64,000 nt of DNA. Origin: Streptomyces sp. V3I8. GTDB lineage: Bacteria > Actinomycetota > Actinomycetes > Streptomycetales > Streptomycetaceae. The notes beneath the pieces were generated by a model. It did not search any database. It was given only the letters and a program-made list of their open reading frames with translations, and was not told where the DNA came from. Positions 1 to 8,306 of this stretch are shown in pieces (position 1 is the first letter of the stretch; each line of letters begins with the position of its first letter). Both the position numbers and the translations under genes were made by a program. The stretch lies in NCBI RefSeq assembly GCF_030817535.1, contig NZ_JAUSZL010000002.1, forward strand, positions 7,812,001 through 7,876,000, given 5' to 3'.

Positions 1-2117
1 AGCCATGCCCGGGCGTGGCCCAGTTCCCCGCGTGCGCAGTGGATCTCGGCGGCCAGCGCGCGGGCGGCCTGTGCCGGGCCCGCCTCCGTGCCCCGGGTAC
101 GGCTGCGCGCCTCGATCCGGCGGGCGCACGCCAGGGCCCGGTCCCAGTCGCCCGTCAGGTAGGAGCCCACCATGGCGTGGTACCGCGCGGCGGTGCTGTC
201 ACCCGCCCCCGCGTAGCGGTCGCCGAGCACGGCGGCGAGGGCGTCGGCCAGGTCGGCGTGCGCGGCCGCGTTCCGCAGCCGGTCCAGGGTCCGCGCGCCG
301 TACGCGTCGGGCGGCAGGGCGCCCAGCGCGTCCAGCAGGCCGGCACGGCCGCCCGCGGCGGCCGCCGCCAGCCGCAGCTCGGCGGGCGAGGGCAGCGCCC
401 CGGATCCGCCGGGCCGGCCGGGAACCGGGGCAGGACGGGCCCCGTCCCCCGGACGGGACGCCACCCCGCCGATCCCGTACGCGGCGCCCAGGTCCGTGAA
501 CCCGGCCGCGCCGGGCAGGTGCTCCAGCACCCGCGGGCCCCGGACACCGCGGGCGGAGCCGTACGGCAGCCGGTGCTCGTGCCGCGCCGCGTACGGCAGC
601 CGGTGCTCGTGCAGCGCCGCCGACGCCCACACCGCGGTGACGTACGCCGACCGGTCCCGGTCCTCCCCGGCGGGTCCGGCGTCCAGGCAGGCGAGCAGCG
701 GTTCGCCCAGGGCCAGCGCGCCGGGGTGGTCGCCGTGCCGCAGGCTCAGCTCCGCGGATTCGCGCAGCACGTGCGGCGTCCTCGGGTCGTGCGGGGACAG
801 GCGCCGCAGTGCCGAGGCGTAGGCGCGGACCGAGCGCGGCCAGTCGGACCTGGCGTCCGTACGGGCCGCCGCGAGCAGGACGTCCACCGCGAGCGTGTCG
901 TCCAGCAGGGACCCGGCCGCCGTCACGTGCTCCGCCAGGCGGGGGTGGCCGCCCCCGGCCGTCCGCGCACCGATCCGGTCGCTCAACGACCGGGTGATGA
1001 GGGCGTGCAGCGACGACACGTCATGGTGGGTGGGCAGCGCGCGCAGGGCCGCCGCGAGCGCCGGGACGGCGAACGAGGCCCGGCCGTCGCCGTCCACGGT
1101 CAGGATGCCGTCCCCGACCAGCGGGGTCACGGCCCGGTCGACGAGACCGGCCCGCCGGGGGCCTCCCGGCTTCAGCCGGTGCAGGTCGTCGAGCCGTATC
1201 TCGGCGTGCTCGAGGGTGCGGGCCACCGCGGCGGCCGCCGCCAGGGCGGCCCCGTCCGGGGGATGGCCCGGCCAGCACAGCCGTCCCAGCCGGGCCACGT
1301 CCGTGGTGAGCCGCAGCGCCTTCTCCGGCCCGGTCAGGCACACCTGGCCGCCGAGTTCGAGGAGGTCGCCGTGCTCCTCCATGGAGTCGAGCACCGACAG
1401 GACGGCCTCGGGGACGCCCGCCATCGGGCCCAGCGCGCGCAGCACCGCCGTCACCAGCGCGGGCTCGACCGGTCGGCCGAGCCGCCGTACGACCAGGGCC
1501 TCGACGTCGGCGGGACGCAGCGGTGCCAGCGTGAGCAACCGGTCGGCGGCCGCCGTCAGTTGTGAGGAGGCGCCGGCTGCCGGGCGTACCGGCCGGCCGG
1601 CCATCACCACCGGTACGCCGGCCGGGCGGAAGACGCGCAGCAGCAGGCCGAGCGCGGCTGCCGTGGGCGCCGGCAGCCGCTCGACGTCGTCGACCACCAG
1701 GGCGAAGGGGGTGTCACGGGCCGCGTCCCCGAGCGCCTCGCCCAGGGCGGACAGCAGCGACAACTCGCCGTACGAGCCGTACGAGCCGTACGAGCCGTTC
1801 GGTTGCCGCGGGGTGCGGCGGACGGCGCCGGCGCGGGCCGTGCCCCGGCGGCCGTGGACCTGCCCGAGCGCGCTGTGCACACCCTCGGCCAGGACGGCCG
1901 CACCCGGCGTGCCCCCACCGTCGTGGCAGCGCAGCCGCAGGACCCTGGCGCCCTCTTCGGCCACCGCTCGCCGGGCCTGCTCCAGCAGCGCGGTCTTGCC
2001 CGTCCCGGCCGCGCCGACCACCAGCAGGGTACGGGCCGGGGCGCCGGTGGACCGCAGCGTCCGGGCCACCTCCCGGAGTTCGCTGTCCCTGCCTGTGACA
2101 GGTCCGCCGTCACGCAC
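1..2117 (-). CDS. LuxR/LAL-type ATPase regulator, 3' end outside window
   Basis: Large STAND-type ATPase regulator of the LAL (MalT-like) class. 705 codons are visible and the reading frame runs off the window start, so the expected C-terminal LuxR helix-turn-helix is not seen. The chosen GTG at 2117 has a strong Shine-Dalgarno (AGGAGG) 6-7 bases upstream and gives a protein beginning VRDGGPVTGRDSELREVA, the usual start of the AAA_16 domain. Walker A GAAGTGKT lies near residues 35-42 and Walker B FALVVDDVE near 138-146, followed by alpha-helical repeats. It is divergent from the second LAL gene at 2362, leaving a 244-bp shared control region. Low-complexity SYGSYGSYG (near residue 109) and a duplicated HEHRLPY segment show local tandem slippage. 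The family assignment is firm; the regulated target is unknown. Confidence 0.85.
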   Translation of the reverse strand, partial: MRDGGPVTGRDSELREVARTLRSTGAPARTLLVVGAAGTGKTALLEQARRAVAEEGARVLRLRCHDGGGTPGAAVLAEGVHSALGQVHGRRGTARAGAVRRTPRQPNGSYGSYGSYGELSLLSALGEALGDAARDTPFALVVDDVERLPAPTAAALGLLLRVFRPAGVPVVMAGRPVRPAAGASSQLTAAADRLLTLAPLRPADVEALVVRRLGRPVEPALVTAVLRALGPMAGVPEAVLSVLDSMEEHGDLLELGGQVCLTGPEKALRLTTDVARLGRLCWPGHPPDGAALAAAAAVARTLEHAEIRLDDLHRLKPGGPRRAGLVDRAVTPLVGDGILTVDGDGRASFAVPALAAALRALPTHHDVSSLHALITRSLSDRIGARTAGGGHPRLAEHVTAAGSLLDDTLAVDVLLAAARTDARSDWPRSVRAYASALRRLSPHDPRTPHVLRESAELSLRHGDHPGALALGEPLLACLDAGPAGEDRDRSAYVTAVWASAALHEHRLPYAARHEHRLPYGSARGVRGPRVLEHLPGAAGFTDLGAAYGIGGVASRPGDGARPAPVPGRPGGSGALPSPAELRLAAAAAGGRAGLLDALGALPPDAYGARTLDRLRNAAAHADLADALAAVLGDRYAGAGDSTAARYHAMVGSYLTGDWDRALACARRIEARSRTRGTEAGPAQAARALAAEIHCARGELGHARAW
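561..620. repeat. 30-bp in-frame tandem duplication in regulator gene
   Basis: Two adjacent 30-bp copies (561-590 and 591-620) starting GTACGGCAGCCGGTGCTCGT differ at one base. They encode the duplicated HEHRLPY-containing segment of the minus-strand LAL regulator. Because the unit is ten codons long the frame is kept, so it is a simple in-frame expansion in a helical-repeat protein. Confidence 0.85.
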
Positions 2118-2361
2118 GCCCGCTCCTCCTGATCACGTACCCCGCCGGTGAACGGCCGCCCGGAGCACGGGCGTTCGCGGCGCGCCGCATCCGGGGTCCG
2201 CCGCCCGGCGGAGCCGGCCACGAGGGAACGGTCACCGGCCGTCGACCATAATGACTGCCGCCGGCCGAAGGCCCGGACACGGGGTCGGCCGGTGACCGTT
2301 CCCGGCACGCGGTTCGTCGCCGCCCGCCCGGCGCACGGAGTCGAAGAGAGCACGGTGGACC

Positions 2362-5300
2362 ATGACCGCCCCGTCCGAAACCCCCTGGCTGCTCCACGGG
2401 GGTACGGCCGTGAGCCCGGACCGCGCCGCCGGCGTCCAGCTGGTCGGCCGTGAGCGGGAGTCGGACGAGGCGCACGGCCGCCTGAACGATCCGGACGGGC
2501 CGCGGCTGGTGCTCGTACGCGGTGAACGGGGGGCGGGACGCACCGCGTTCGTGCACGCGGCCGGCGAACGGCTGCGGGCCCGGGGGACAGCCGTGCTCAC
2601 CCTGGACTGCGTGCCGGGCGACGGCACACGGCCGCTGCTGCTCGCGCTGCGGCTGGTCATGGCACTGGCGGAGCACCGGCCCGCCACGGAGCACCCGCGA
2701 CGGGCCGGGTCGGCGGCCACCGAGGCGCTGCGGGCCGCCGAGCAGTGCGACGGACCGGCGATGGCGGGACTGCTGCGCGCCGCCCTGGCACGAGCCGGGG
2801 CGGCGGCGCCCGTCGTCGTGGTGGTGGACGACCTCCAGCATGCCGACGCCGGTTCGCTCGCCGTGCTGCGGGAGACCGACTTCGCACGGGTGCCGCCCGG
2901 TGTGCGGCTGCTGGCCACGGCGGTGGGACGCGGCGGCCCGGACACGCCGGGCGCCCACACGATCGTCCTGCCCGCCCTCGGGCCGGACGGGACCACCGCC
3001 GTGGTGGCCCGGCGGCTGCGCGCGACGCCGGACACGGGTCTGGCCCGGCGCGTGCGGGAGCTGACCCTCGGGATCCCGGGAGCGGTGGACGCGCTGCTCA
3101 TCGGATGGACGCGCGAGGGGGCGGTCAGGGTGGCCGACGGCCACGCCTTCGTCGGCGTGCGGACGCCGGCGCCGGTACTGCCGGACGACGACCGGTTCGT
3201 GACGGCGCTGGAGGCGCTGGGCGAGCCGTGCCGCGCGGTGGCCGGGGCGCTGAGCATCCTGTGGCCGCTCGGCGGACGGGCCGCGCGACTGATCGCGACC
3301 GCGACCGGGCTGTCCGCCGATGCCGTCGGCGACGCGCTCCGCGCCCTGACGGACGCGCGGCTCGTCGAGGAACTGCCCGGACCCGACACCCCCGCGGCGC
3401 ACGGCTCACGAGCCCCCCGGGAGGCGGGCGGACAAGGCTGGCGCATCCGTCCGCCCCTGCTGGCGCACGCCGTGCGGGAGCGGCTCGGGCCGCTGGAACG
3501 CGGGCGGCTGTCCGCCACCGCGGCGCAGGCCCTGTGGGCGGCCCGGGACGCGGCGGGCGGCACGTACGGGCAGAGACCGCCGGTGGTGGACCTGCTCGAC
3601 GGGGCGGACGCGGTGGCTTATCTGGCGGACCGGGTCGCGGAGGCCGGTTCCCTGGTCGACCCCGGCCGCGCGGTCGCCGAGCTGACGGCCGCGGCACGGC
3701 GGCTGCACCCGGACTCCGAGGGCAGGGGGGTGCTCCGGTGGTGCCGGGCGGTCTGCCACCTCGTCGAGCGGCCCGCCGACCGTGTCGCGGCCCTGCGCCG
3801 GTACGCCAAGGCCGCCTACAACGCGGGGGACCACCGGACCGCACGGACCATCGCGGAGTCGATCCTGCGCGACCTGGCGGACGTCCTGGACCCGTCGGCG
3901 CTGCAGGACACCGCCGTGCTCTTCACCGCGGCGACGGCCGACGACCTGGTGCCGCAACAGGCGACGTCCGCCCCGTCGCGACGCCCGGCAGACTCCCCCG
4001 GCCTCCGGCCGGGGGGACCCCCACTCGCGGCACCGGCCGAAAGCCCAGGTGCGTCCGGTACGAGGGCTTCCGGCCGGCACCCCGGGAGCACGCACCGGAC
4101 GCCGCTCCTCGACGGGCGGACGTCGCCCGCCGCGGCACCGGACCGGCGGGCGCTGTCCCGGCTGACCACGCGGCAGTGGTGGGACGAGCTGCGGCTGCCC
4201 GCCCTGGTCACGGTGACCGGCCGGGCGCTGGCCCTGGGCCGCCTGGAGAGGTGGCACGAGATGCTGGACCTGCTGGCACGGACCGAGCCGGTGTGGAGCG
4301 CCGGCGCCCGCACCCGGGCGAAGCCCGCCTACTTCCGGGCCGTCGCGGAACTGGCGCTGGGCCGGCCGGAGCGGTTCCGGGCCTCGCTCGCCCTCCCGGA
4401 GGCGCCGTACCTCGACGCCGGTCATGTCCACGCACTGACGACCACCATGTTCGACGAGCTGCTCAGCGGCCGGGACCTGCGCGCGGCGGAGGCCCTGCTG
4501 GCCGAGCGGGGCCTGACCCCCGAAGTGCTCGCCCCGCACAGCCTGTTCCTCTGGCACCACCTGCGGGGCAGCTGGGACGAGGCACTGGAGCCGGCCCGCT
4601 GGATGCTGGCGAACAACCGGACCGGCACGCCCGCGGCGGACAGCCACCTCGTTCCCGCGCGGACCGCGGCCGTCCTCCTGGCCCGGGGCCGCACCACGAG
4701 CGCCCGCCGCCTCCTGGACAGCGCGCGGGGCCGTCCCGGGGGCCCGCTGGAGTACTCGCTGGACGCCGTCGAGTCCGACGTGCTGCGGGCCCTCGGCGAT
4801 CCGGCGGGCGCCGTCAGGACGCTGCGCCGCGGCCTGGACGCGGCCGACGCCCAGGGGCAGGTCGCCGGCACCGACGAACTGTGGGCCTCGCTGGCCGAGG
4901 TGCACGCGCAGGAAGGGCGCCCCGGCGAGGCGGTGGCCTGTCTGGAGCGCCTGGAACGGATCGCCGGCCGCTCGGGCAGCGGCAGGACCCGGCTGACGTA
5001 TCTGCTGGCGTCGGCCCGGGTCCTGCGCCAGGACGACCCCGGCACCGCGCGCGGGAACCTGCGGGAGGCGGTGGAGCTGGCCCGCTCGCGCCGCCAGCCG
5101 TTCGAGACGGCGGTGACGCTCGCCGCCGCCGGTGCGGGCACGGGTCCGCCCGAACTGCTGCACGAGGCGTACGAGCTGTTCGGGACGACCGGCGCCGCTC
5201 TGTCCCGCTTCCGCACCCGGGCCGCGATGCGGGAGGCCGGCCTCACGGTCCCGGGGCGCAGGCAGGCCACCGTCGAGAACGAGCGCCTGCTCGCGACGCT

Positions 5301-5463
5301 GGTCGCCGAGGGGCTCACCAACCGCCGGACGGCCGCGGTGCTCCGGCTCAGCGAGGACGCGGTCGCCAACCGCCTCACCCGGCTGTTCACCCGCACCGGG
5401 CTGCGGTCCCGCACCGAGGTCGTCACGGCCGTGCTCACCGACTACCACGCGGCCGGCCTCTGA
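2362..5463 (+). CDS. LuxR-family LAL-type transcriptional regulator, 1033 aa
   Basis: Full-length LAL-type regulator: an N-terminal ATPase domain (LVGRERE near residue 27), a long helical-repeat middle and a C-terminal LuxR-type helix-turn-helix (about residues 971-1033, with EGLTNRRTAAVL and SRTEVV). The P-loop reads GERGAGRT (54-61), so the canonical Walker lysine is replaced by arginine; Walker B VVVVVDDLQH (151-160) is intact. The HTH lacks the usual LTxRE entry motif. ATG 2362 is used; a GTG at 2410 that starts just before the conserved ATPase core is a possible alternative, because the Shine-Dalgarno of the ATG is weak. The gene is divergent from the other LAL gene and upstream of a P450, so it may control that P450 (inference). 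Its ATPase activity may be weak or lost. Confidence 0.88.
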   Translation: MTAPSETPWLLHGGTAVSPDRAAGVQLVGRERESDEAHGRLNDPDGPRLVLVRGERGAGRTAFVHAAGERLRARGTAVLTLDCVPGDGTRPLLLALRLVMALAEHRPATEHPRRAGSAATEALRAAEQCDGPAMAGLLRAALARAGAAAPVVVVVDDLQHADAGSLAVLRETDFARVPPGVRLLATAVGRGGPDTPGAHTIVLPALGPDGTTAVVARRLRATPDTGLARRVRELTLGIPGAVDALLIGWTREGAVRVADGHAFVGVRTPAPVLPDDDRFVTALEALGEPCRAVAGALSILWPLGGRAARLIATATGLSADAVGDALRALTDARLVEELPGPDTPAAHGSRAPREAGGQGWRIRPPLLAHAVRERLGPLERGRLSATAAQALWAARDAAGGTYGQRPPVVDLLDGADAVAYLADRVAEAGSLVDPGRAVAELTAAARRLHPDSEGRGVLRWCRAVCHLVERPADRVAALRRYAKAAYNAGDHRTARTIAESILRDLADVLDPSALQDTAVLFTAATADDLVPQQATSAPSRRPADSPGLRPGGPPLAAPAESPGASGTRASGRHPGSTHRTPLLDGRTSPAAAPDRRALSRLTTRQWWDELRLPALVTVTGRALALGRLERWHEMLDLLARTEPVWSAGARTRAKPAYFRAVAELALGRPERFRASLALPEAPYLDAGHVHALTTTMFDELLSGRDLRAAEALLAERGLTPEVLAPHSLFLWHHLRGSWDEALEPARWMLANNRTGTPAADSHLVPARTAAVLLARGRTTSARRLLDSARGRPGGPLEYSLDAVESDVLRALGDPAGAVRTLRRGLDAADAQGQVAGTDELWASLAEVHAQEGRPGEAVACLERLERIAGRSGSGRTRLTYLLASARVLRQDDPGTARGNLREAVELARSRRQPFETAVTLAAAGAGTGPPELLHEAYELFGTTGAALSRFRTRAAMREAGLTVPGRRQATVENERLLATLVAEGLTNRRTAAVLRLSEDAVANRLTRLFTRTGLRSRTEVVTAVLTDYHAAGL

Positions 5464-5467
5464 CGTC

Positions 5468-5560
5468 GACCGGTCCGGCTTCTGACGTCGACCGGTCCGG
5501 CCTCTGATGCGACCGGTCCGGCCTCTTGTGCGACCGGGTTAGCCTTCCGTGTGACCGGTT
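5468..5560. promoter_or_regulatory. Five helically phased GACCGGTC-type elements
   Basis: Between the LAL gene stop (5463) and the P450 start (5586), the 8-bp palindrome GACCGGTC occurs at 5468, 5490 and 5511, with the variants GACCGGGT at 5532 and GACCGGTT at 5553. Spacings are 22, 21, 21 and 21 bp, about two helical turns, so all copies face the same side of the DNA. The units are degenerate tandem repeats of roughly 21 bp (TCTGACGTCGACCGGTCCGG in the early copies). The position suggests an operator array for the P450, but decay of a simple tandem repeat would look similar. Confidence 0.6.
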
Positions 5561-5585
5561 ACCCCGTACCCGCCCGGACCGCGCG

Positions 5586-6764
5586 ATGAGCGCCGCCGGT
5601 TCCTTCCCGCTCGGCGCGGCGACCACGCTCGCCGAACTCACCCGGGACCCCCACGCGCGGCTGGCGCTGCTCCGCGAGCGCGAGCCCGTGTCCTGGCTGC
5701 CCGAGCTGGACGGCTGGCTGGTGACCCGCCGCGACCTCGCGCTGAGCGTGATGCGGGACGACGCGACCTTCACGGTCGACGACCCCCGTTTCTCCACCGC
5801 GCAGGTCGTCGGCCCGAGCATGCTGTCCCTGGACGGCGCACCGCACGCCCGCCACCGTGAACCCTTCACCGCCCCCTTCCGGCCCCGGGCCGTGCGCGAG
5901 GGCTTCGCCTCCTTCATCGAGAAGGAGACCGTGCGGCTCGTCACCGACCTGGCACCCGCCGGCACCGCCGACCTGCGGCGCGCCTTCGCCGGCCCGCTCG
6001 CGGTCGCCGTCGTGACCGAGGCGCTCGGCCTGGTCGGCACGAGCACGGCCACCGTGCTCTCCTGGTACGACTCCATCGTGGCGTCGGTCTCGGACATCAC
6101 CGCCGGACACGCGGCGGGGCCCGCCGGGACCGCCGCGTACGCACAGCTGCGGGCGGCGGTGGAGGCCACCGTCGCCGACCGGGACGCGTCCTCGCTCCTC
6201 GTCTCCGCCGCCGGGCGGCTGACCGTGCCCGAGGTGGCGTCCAACGCCGCGGTCCTGATGTTCGGCGGCATCGAGACCACCGAAGGCATGATCACCAATG
6301 CGCTGCTGCACCTGCTGCGGAACCCGGGCCAGCTCGCCCTCGTCCGGGCCGATCCCGAGCTGCTGGACGGCGCGGTCGAGGAGTCGCTGCGCCTCGAACC
6401 CGGCGCGGCGGTCGTGGACCGCTACGCCACCCGGGACACCGTCCTCGGCCCGGCCCCGATCCGCCGGGGCGACCTGGTCACCGTCTCCCTGACCGGGGCC
6501 AACCGCGACCCGGCCGTCTTCCCGGACCCCGACCGGTTCGACGTCCGCCGCGGGAACGCGCGTCTGCAGCTGGCGTTCGCGCACGGCCCGCACTACTGCC
6601 TCGCCGCGCACCTCGCCCGGCTGGAGGCCCGTATCGCCCTGCGGCACCTGCTCGAACGCCTCCCCGCCCTGCGCCTCGACCCGGCCCGTCCCGCCGCCCC
6701 GCACGGCCTGGTGTTCCGCAAGCCCCCGGCCCTGCACGTCCGGTGGGACCGCTCCGGACACTGA
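5586..6764 (+). CDS. Cytochrome P450
   Basis: Bacterial class I-type cytochrome P450, 392 aa, soluble, using electrons from a ferredoxin/reductase pair to oxygenate an unknown small molecule. The I-helix motif is GGIETT (227-232), the K-helix ExxR is E266-R269, and the heme-binding loop is FAHGPHYCLA with Cys338 as the axial ligand (the usual FGxGxHxCLG, with Ala in two Gly positions). ATG 5586 gives the normal N-terminus; the frame stays open upstream to a TTG at 5526, but that extension crosses the repeat array and is not P450-like. No ferredoxin gene is adjacent; two FprA-type reductases are present elsewhere in the window. It is convergent with the TetR gene at 6799. The substrate cannot be predicted. 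Confidence 0.93.
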   Translation: MSAAGSFPLGAATTLAELTRDPHARLALLREREPVSWLPELDGWLVTRRDLALSVMRDDATFTVDDPRFSTAQVVGPSMLSLDGAPHARHREPFTAPFRPRAVREGFASFIEKETVRLVTDLAPAGTADLRRAFAGPLAVAVVTEALGLVGTSTATVLSWYDSIVASVSDITAGHAAGPAGTAAYAQLRAAVEATVADRDASSLLVSAAGRLTVPEVASNAAVLMFGGIETTEGMITNALLHLLRNPGQLALVRADPELLDGAVEESLRLEPGAAVVDRYATRDTVLGPAPIRRGDLVTVSLTGANRDPAVFPDPDRFDVRRGNARLQLAFAHGPHYCLAAHLARLEARIALRHLLERLPALRLDPARPAAPHGLVFRKPPALHVRWDRSGH

Positions 6765-6773
6765 CCGGCGCTC

Positions 6774-6795
6774 CCGCGGGCACCGGGGCCCGCGG
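6774..6795. terminator. Hairpin between convergent P450 and TetR genes
   Basis: A perfect 8-bp stem, CCGCGGGC (6774-6781) and GCCCGCGG (6788-6795), with a 6-base loop lies in the 34-bp gap between two convergent genes. There is no T-tract, as is common in Streptomyces, so it is at best a bidirectional stem-type terminator. Confidence 0.45.
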
Positions 6796-6798
6796 CCC

Positions 6799-7377
6799 TC
6801 ACCGGCCGGGAGCCCCCGCGCGCAGGCCGTCCATGACGAGATCCAGGAGCCGGTCGGCGCGCGCCTGCCAGTCCCCGCGGGGATCGAGCTGCCAGAGGCC
6901 GGCGATGGCGAGGACGAAGTCGTCGCCGGTCACCCCCGGCCGGATGGTGCCCGCCTCCTCGTTGGCGTGGAGCAGGAGTTCCGCCGCGGACGTCACCGGG
7001 GTGTGCCCCGGCCTGGCCGGGCCGCCCGGAGCGCTGGTGGCCTGCCGGATCGCGTCCGCCAGACCGGCCTTGGTCATGGCGAACCGGGCGAGGTGGTCCA
7101 TCCACGCGCGCAGGGCCCGGTCGGGCTCGTGGGCGCGGAGCAGCTCGGTCGCGGCGTCGGCGACCTGCTGCATCTCATGGCGGTAGATCTCGAGGACGAG
7201 CGCCTCGCGGTTGGGGAAGTTGCGGTAGAAAGTGCCCTGCCCGACGCCCGCCTTCTTGGCGATCACGCTGAGCGGTGCGTCCGCGCAGTGGGTCAGTTCG
7301 ACCAGGGCCACCTCCAGGATGCGCTCGCGATTGCGCTGTGCGTCGGAGCGCAGCGGTACGTCCTTCTTCTGCTGCAC
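6799..7377 (-). CDS. TetR/AcrR-family repressor (likely of the pao-like operon)
   Basis: 192-aa TetR-family regulator. The N-terminal HTH is clear (residues about 12-58: RERILEVALVEL, then AGVGQGTFYRNFPNREALV), followed by a variable ligand-binding helical domain. The start is GTG 7377 with GGAGGA just upstream. It is divergent from the molybdenum oxidoreductase operon, and the 320-bp gap holds two near-identical palindromes on the operon promoter. Autorepression and repression of the operon, released by an aldehyde or related ligand, is the likely scheme (inference from layout). Confidence 0.88.
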   Translation of the reverse strand: MQQKKDVPLRSDAQRNRERILEVALVELTHCADAPLSVIAKKAGVGQGTFYRNFPNREALVLEIYRHEMQQVADAATELLRAHEPDRALRAWMDHLARFAMTKAGLADAIRQATSAPGGPARPGHTPVTSAAELLLHANEEAGTIRPGVTGDDFVLAIAGLWQLDPRGDWQARADRLLDLVMDGLRAGAPGR

Positions 7378-7697
7378 TCGTCCTCCTCGTGGCGTGTGGC
7401 CGAATAACGTCCTTGATAAGCGGACAGCTGTCCACTACGTTTTTCAGGGAGCGGACAGTTGTCCGGTTAGGTGCACCTTACCGGCTGACGTCCCCTGCGG
7501 ACAGTCTGTGCCGGTCGGCAGCGGTTCGCCCCGCCTGCATCCTGCACGCTTCCGGCCCGCCGCCGCTACGCACGGCGTCGGCTCCCCCCGTTCGAGACAT
7601 CTCGGCTTCCTCTCCCGCACGTCTTTGCGTCTTCCGTCTCTCCTGCCTGCCGGACCGTCCTCGCACGACGGTCCGGGAATGCGAAAGAAGGCTGATC
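7378..7697. other. 320-bp intergenic region, TetR / oxidoreductase operon
   Basis: No gene is visible in this gap. The TetR-proximal third holds the promoter and paired operators described separately. The rest is a CT-rich leader of about 220 bp before the 2Fe-2S subunit gene, with no obvious riboswitch fold, ending in AGAAGG as the ribosome binding site. Confidence 0.6.
7413..7465 (+). promoter_or_regulatory. Promoter with two TetR-type operators
   Basis: A plausible -35 TTGATA (7413-7418) and -10 TACGTT (7436-7441) are separated by 17 bp. The perfect palindrome GGACAGCTGTCC (7422-7433) sits in the spacer and a second one, CGGACAGTTGTCCG (7452-7465), lies just after the -10, centre to centre 31 bp apart. 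Binding at either would block RNA polymerase. The divergent TetR protein is the natural candidate. Confidence 0.65.
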
Positions 7698-8306
7698 ATG
7701 GCCACAGCGTCTCCGTCGACGTACAGCGCCGTCACCCTGAACATCAACGGCGAGAAGCACACGCTGACCGTCGACCACCGCACCACCCTGCTCGACGCCC
7801 TGCGTGAGCGCCTCGACATGACCGGCACCAAGAAGGGCTGCGACCAGGGACAGTGCGGGGCCTGTACGGTCCTGCTCGACAAACGCCGGGCCGTCGCCTG
7901 CCTGCAACTGGCGGTGGCGGCCGAAGGCCGGGAGATCACCACCATCGAGGGCATCGCAGAGGGCGAGCAACTGCATCCCGTGCAGCAGGCGTTCCTCGAC
8001 CTCGACGGCTACCAGTGCGGCTACTGCACGCCCGGCCAGATCTGTTCCGCCGTCGCGGTCATCGAGGAGCACGCCGCCGGCTGGCCGAGCGCCGCCACCG
8101 ACGACGTACGCCCCGAAGCGGGGCCACCGCCCCTGACCGCCGAGGAGATCCGTGAGCGGATGAGCGGCAACCTGTGCCGCTGCGGCGCGTACGTGTCGAT
8201 CGTGCAGGCGGTCGCCCGCGCGGCCGAGGCCGACGCGCGAACCACTCAGGACATACCGGACGCCCGACCCGTACAGGGCGCCGAGCACGAGGGAGCGGCG
8301 GCATGA
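7698..8306 (+). CDS. Aldehyde oxidoreductase 2Fe-2S subunit (PaoA-like)
   Basis: Iron-sulfur subunit of a xanthine-oxidase-family molybdenum hydroxylase, 202 aa, passing electrons from the Mo centre to FAD. The plant-type 2Fe-2S cysteines are C48, C53, C56 and C68 (GCDQGQCGAC) and the second cluster cysteines are C107, C110, C160 and C162 (CGYC...CRC). ATG 7698 has AGAAGG upstream; longer starts in the same frame run into the promoter. E. coli PaoA carries a twin-arginine leader, but none is seen here, so this enzyme is probably cytoplasmic. It overlaps the next gene by 4 bp (ATGA), so translation is coupled. Confidence 0.93.
   Translation: MATASPSTYSAVTLNINGEKHTLTVDHRTTLLDALRERLDMTGTKKGCDQGQCGACTVLLDKRRAVACLQLAVAAEGREITTIEGIAEGEQLHPVQQAFLDLDGYQCGYCTPGQICSAVAVIEEHAAGWPSAATDDVRPEAGPPPLTAEEIRERMSGNLCRCGAYVSIVQAVARAAEADARTTQDIPDARPVQGAEHEGAAA

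Noticed and set aside
15..1565. Long plus-strand reading frame of 516 codons
   Set aside because: It is antisense to the LAL regulator, which has clear Walker motifs and a strong ribosome binding site. Its product is Arg/Gly/Pro-rich with no family pattern, a usual GC-rich shadow.
5526..5585. TTG start extending the P450 upstream
   Set aside because: The extra residues are encoded by the repeat array and do not look like a P450 N-terminus; no ribosome binding site fits.
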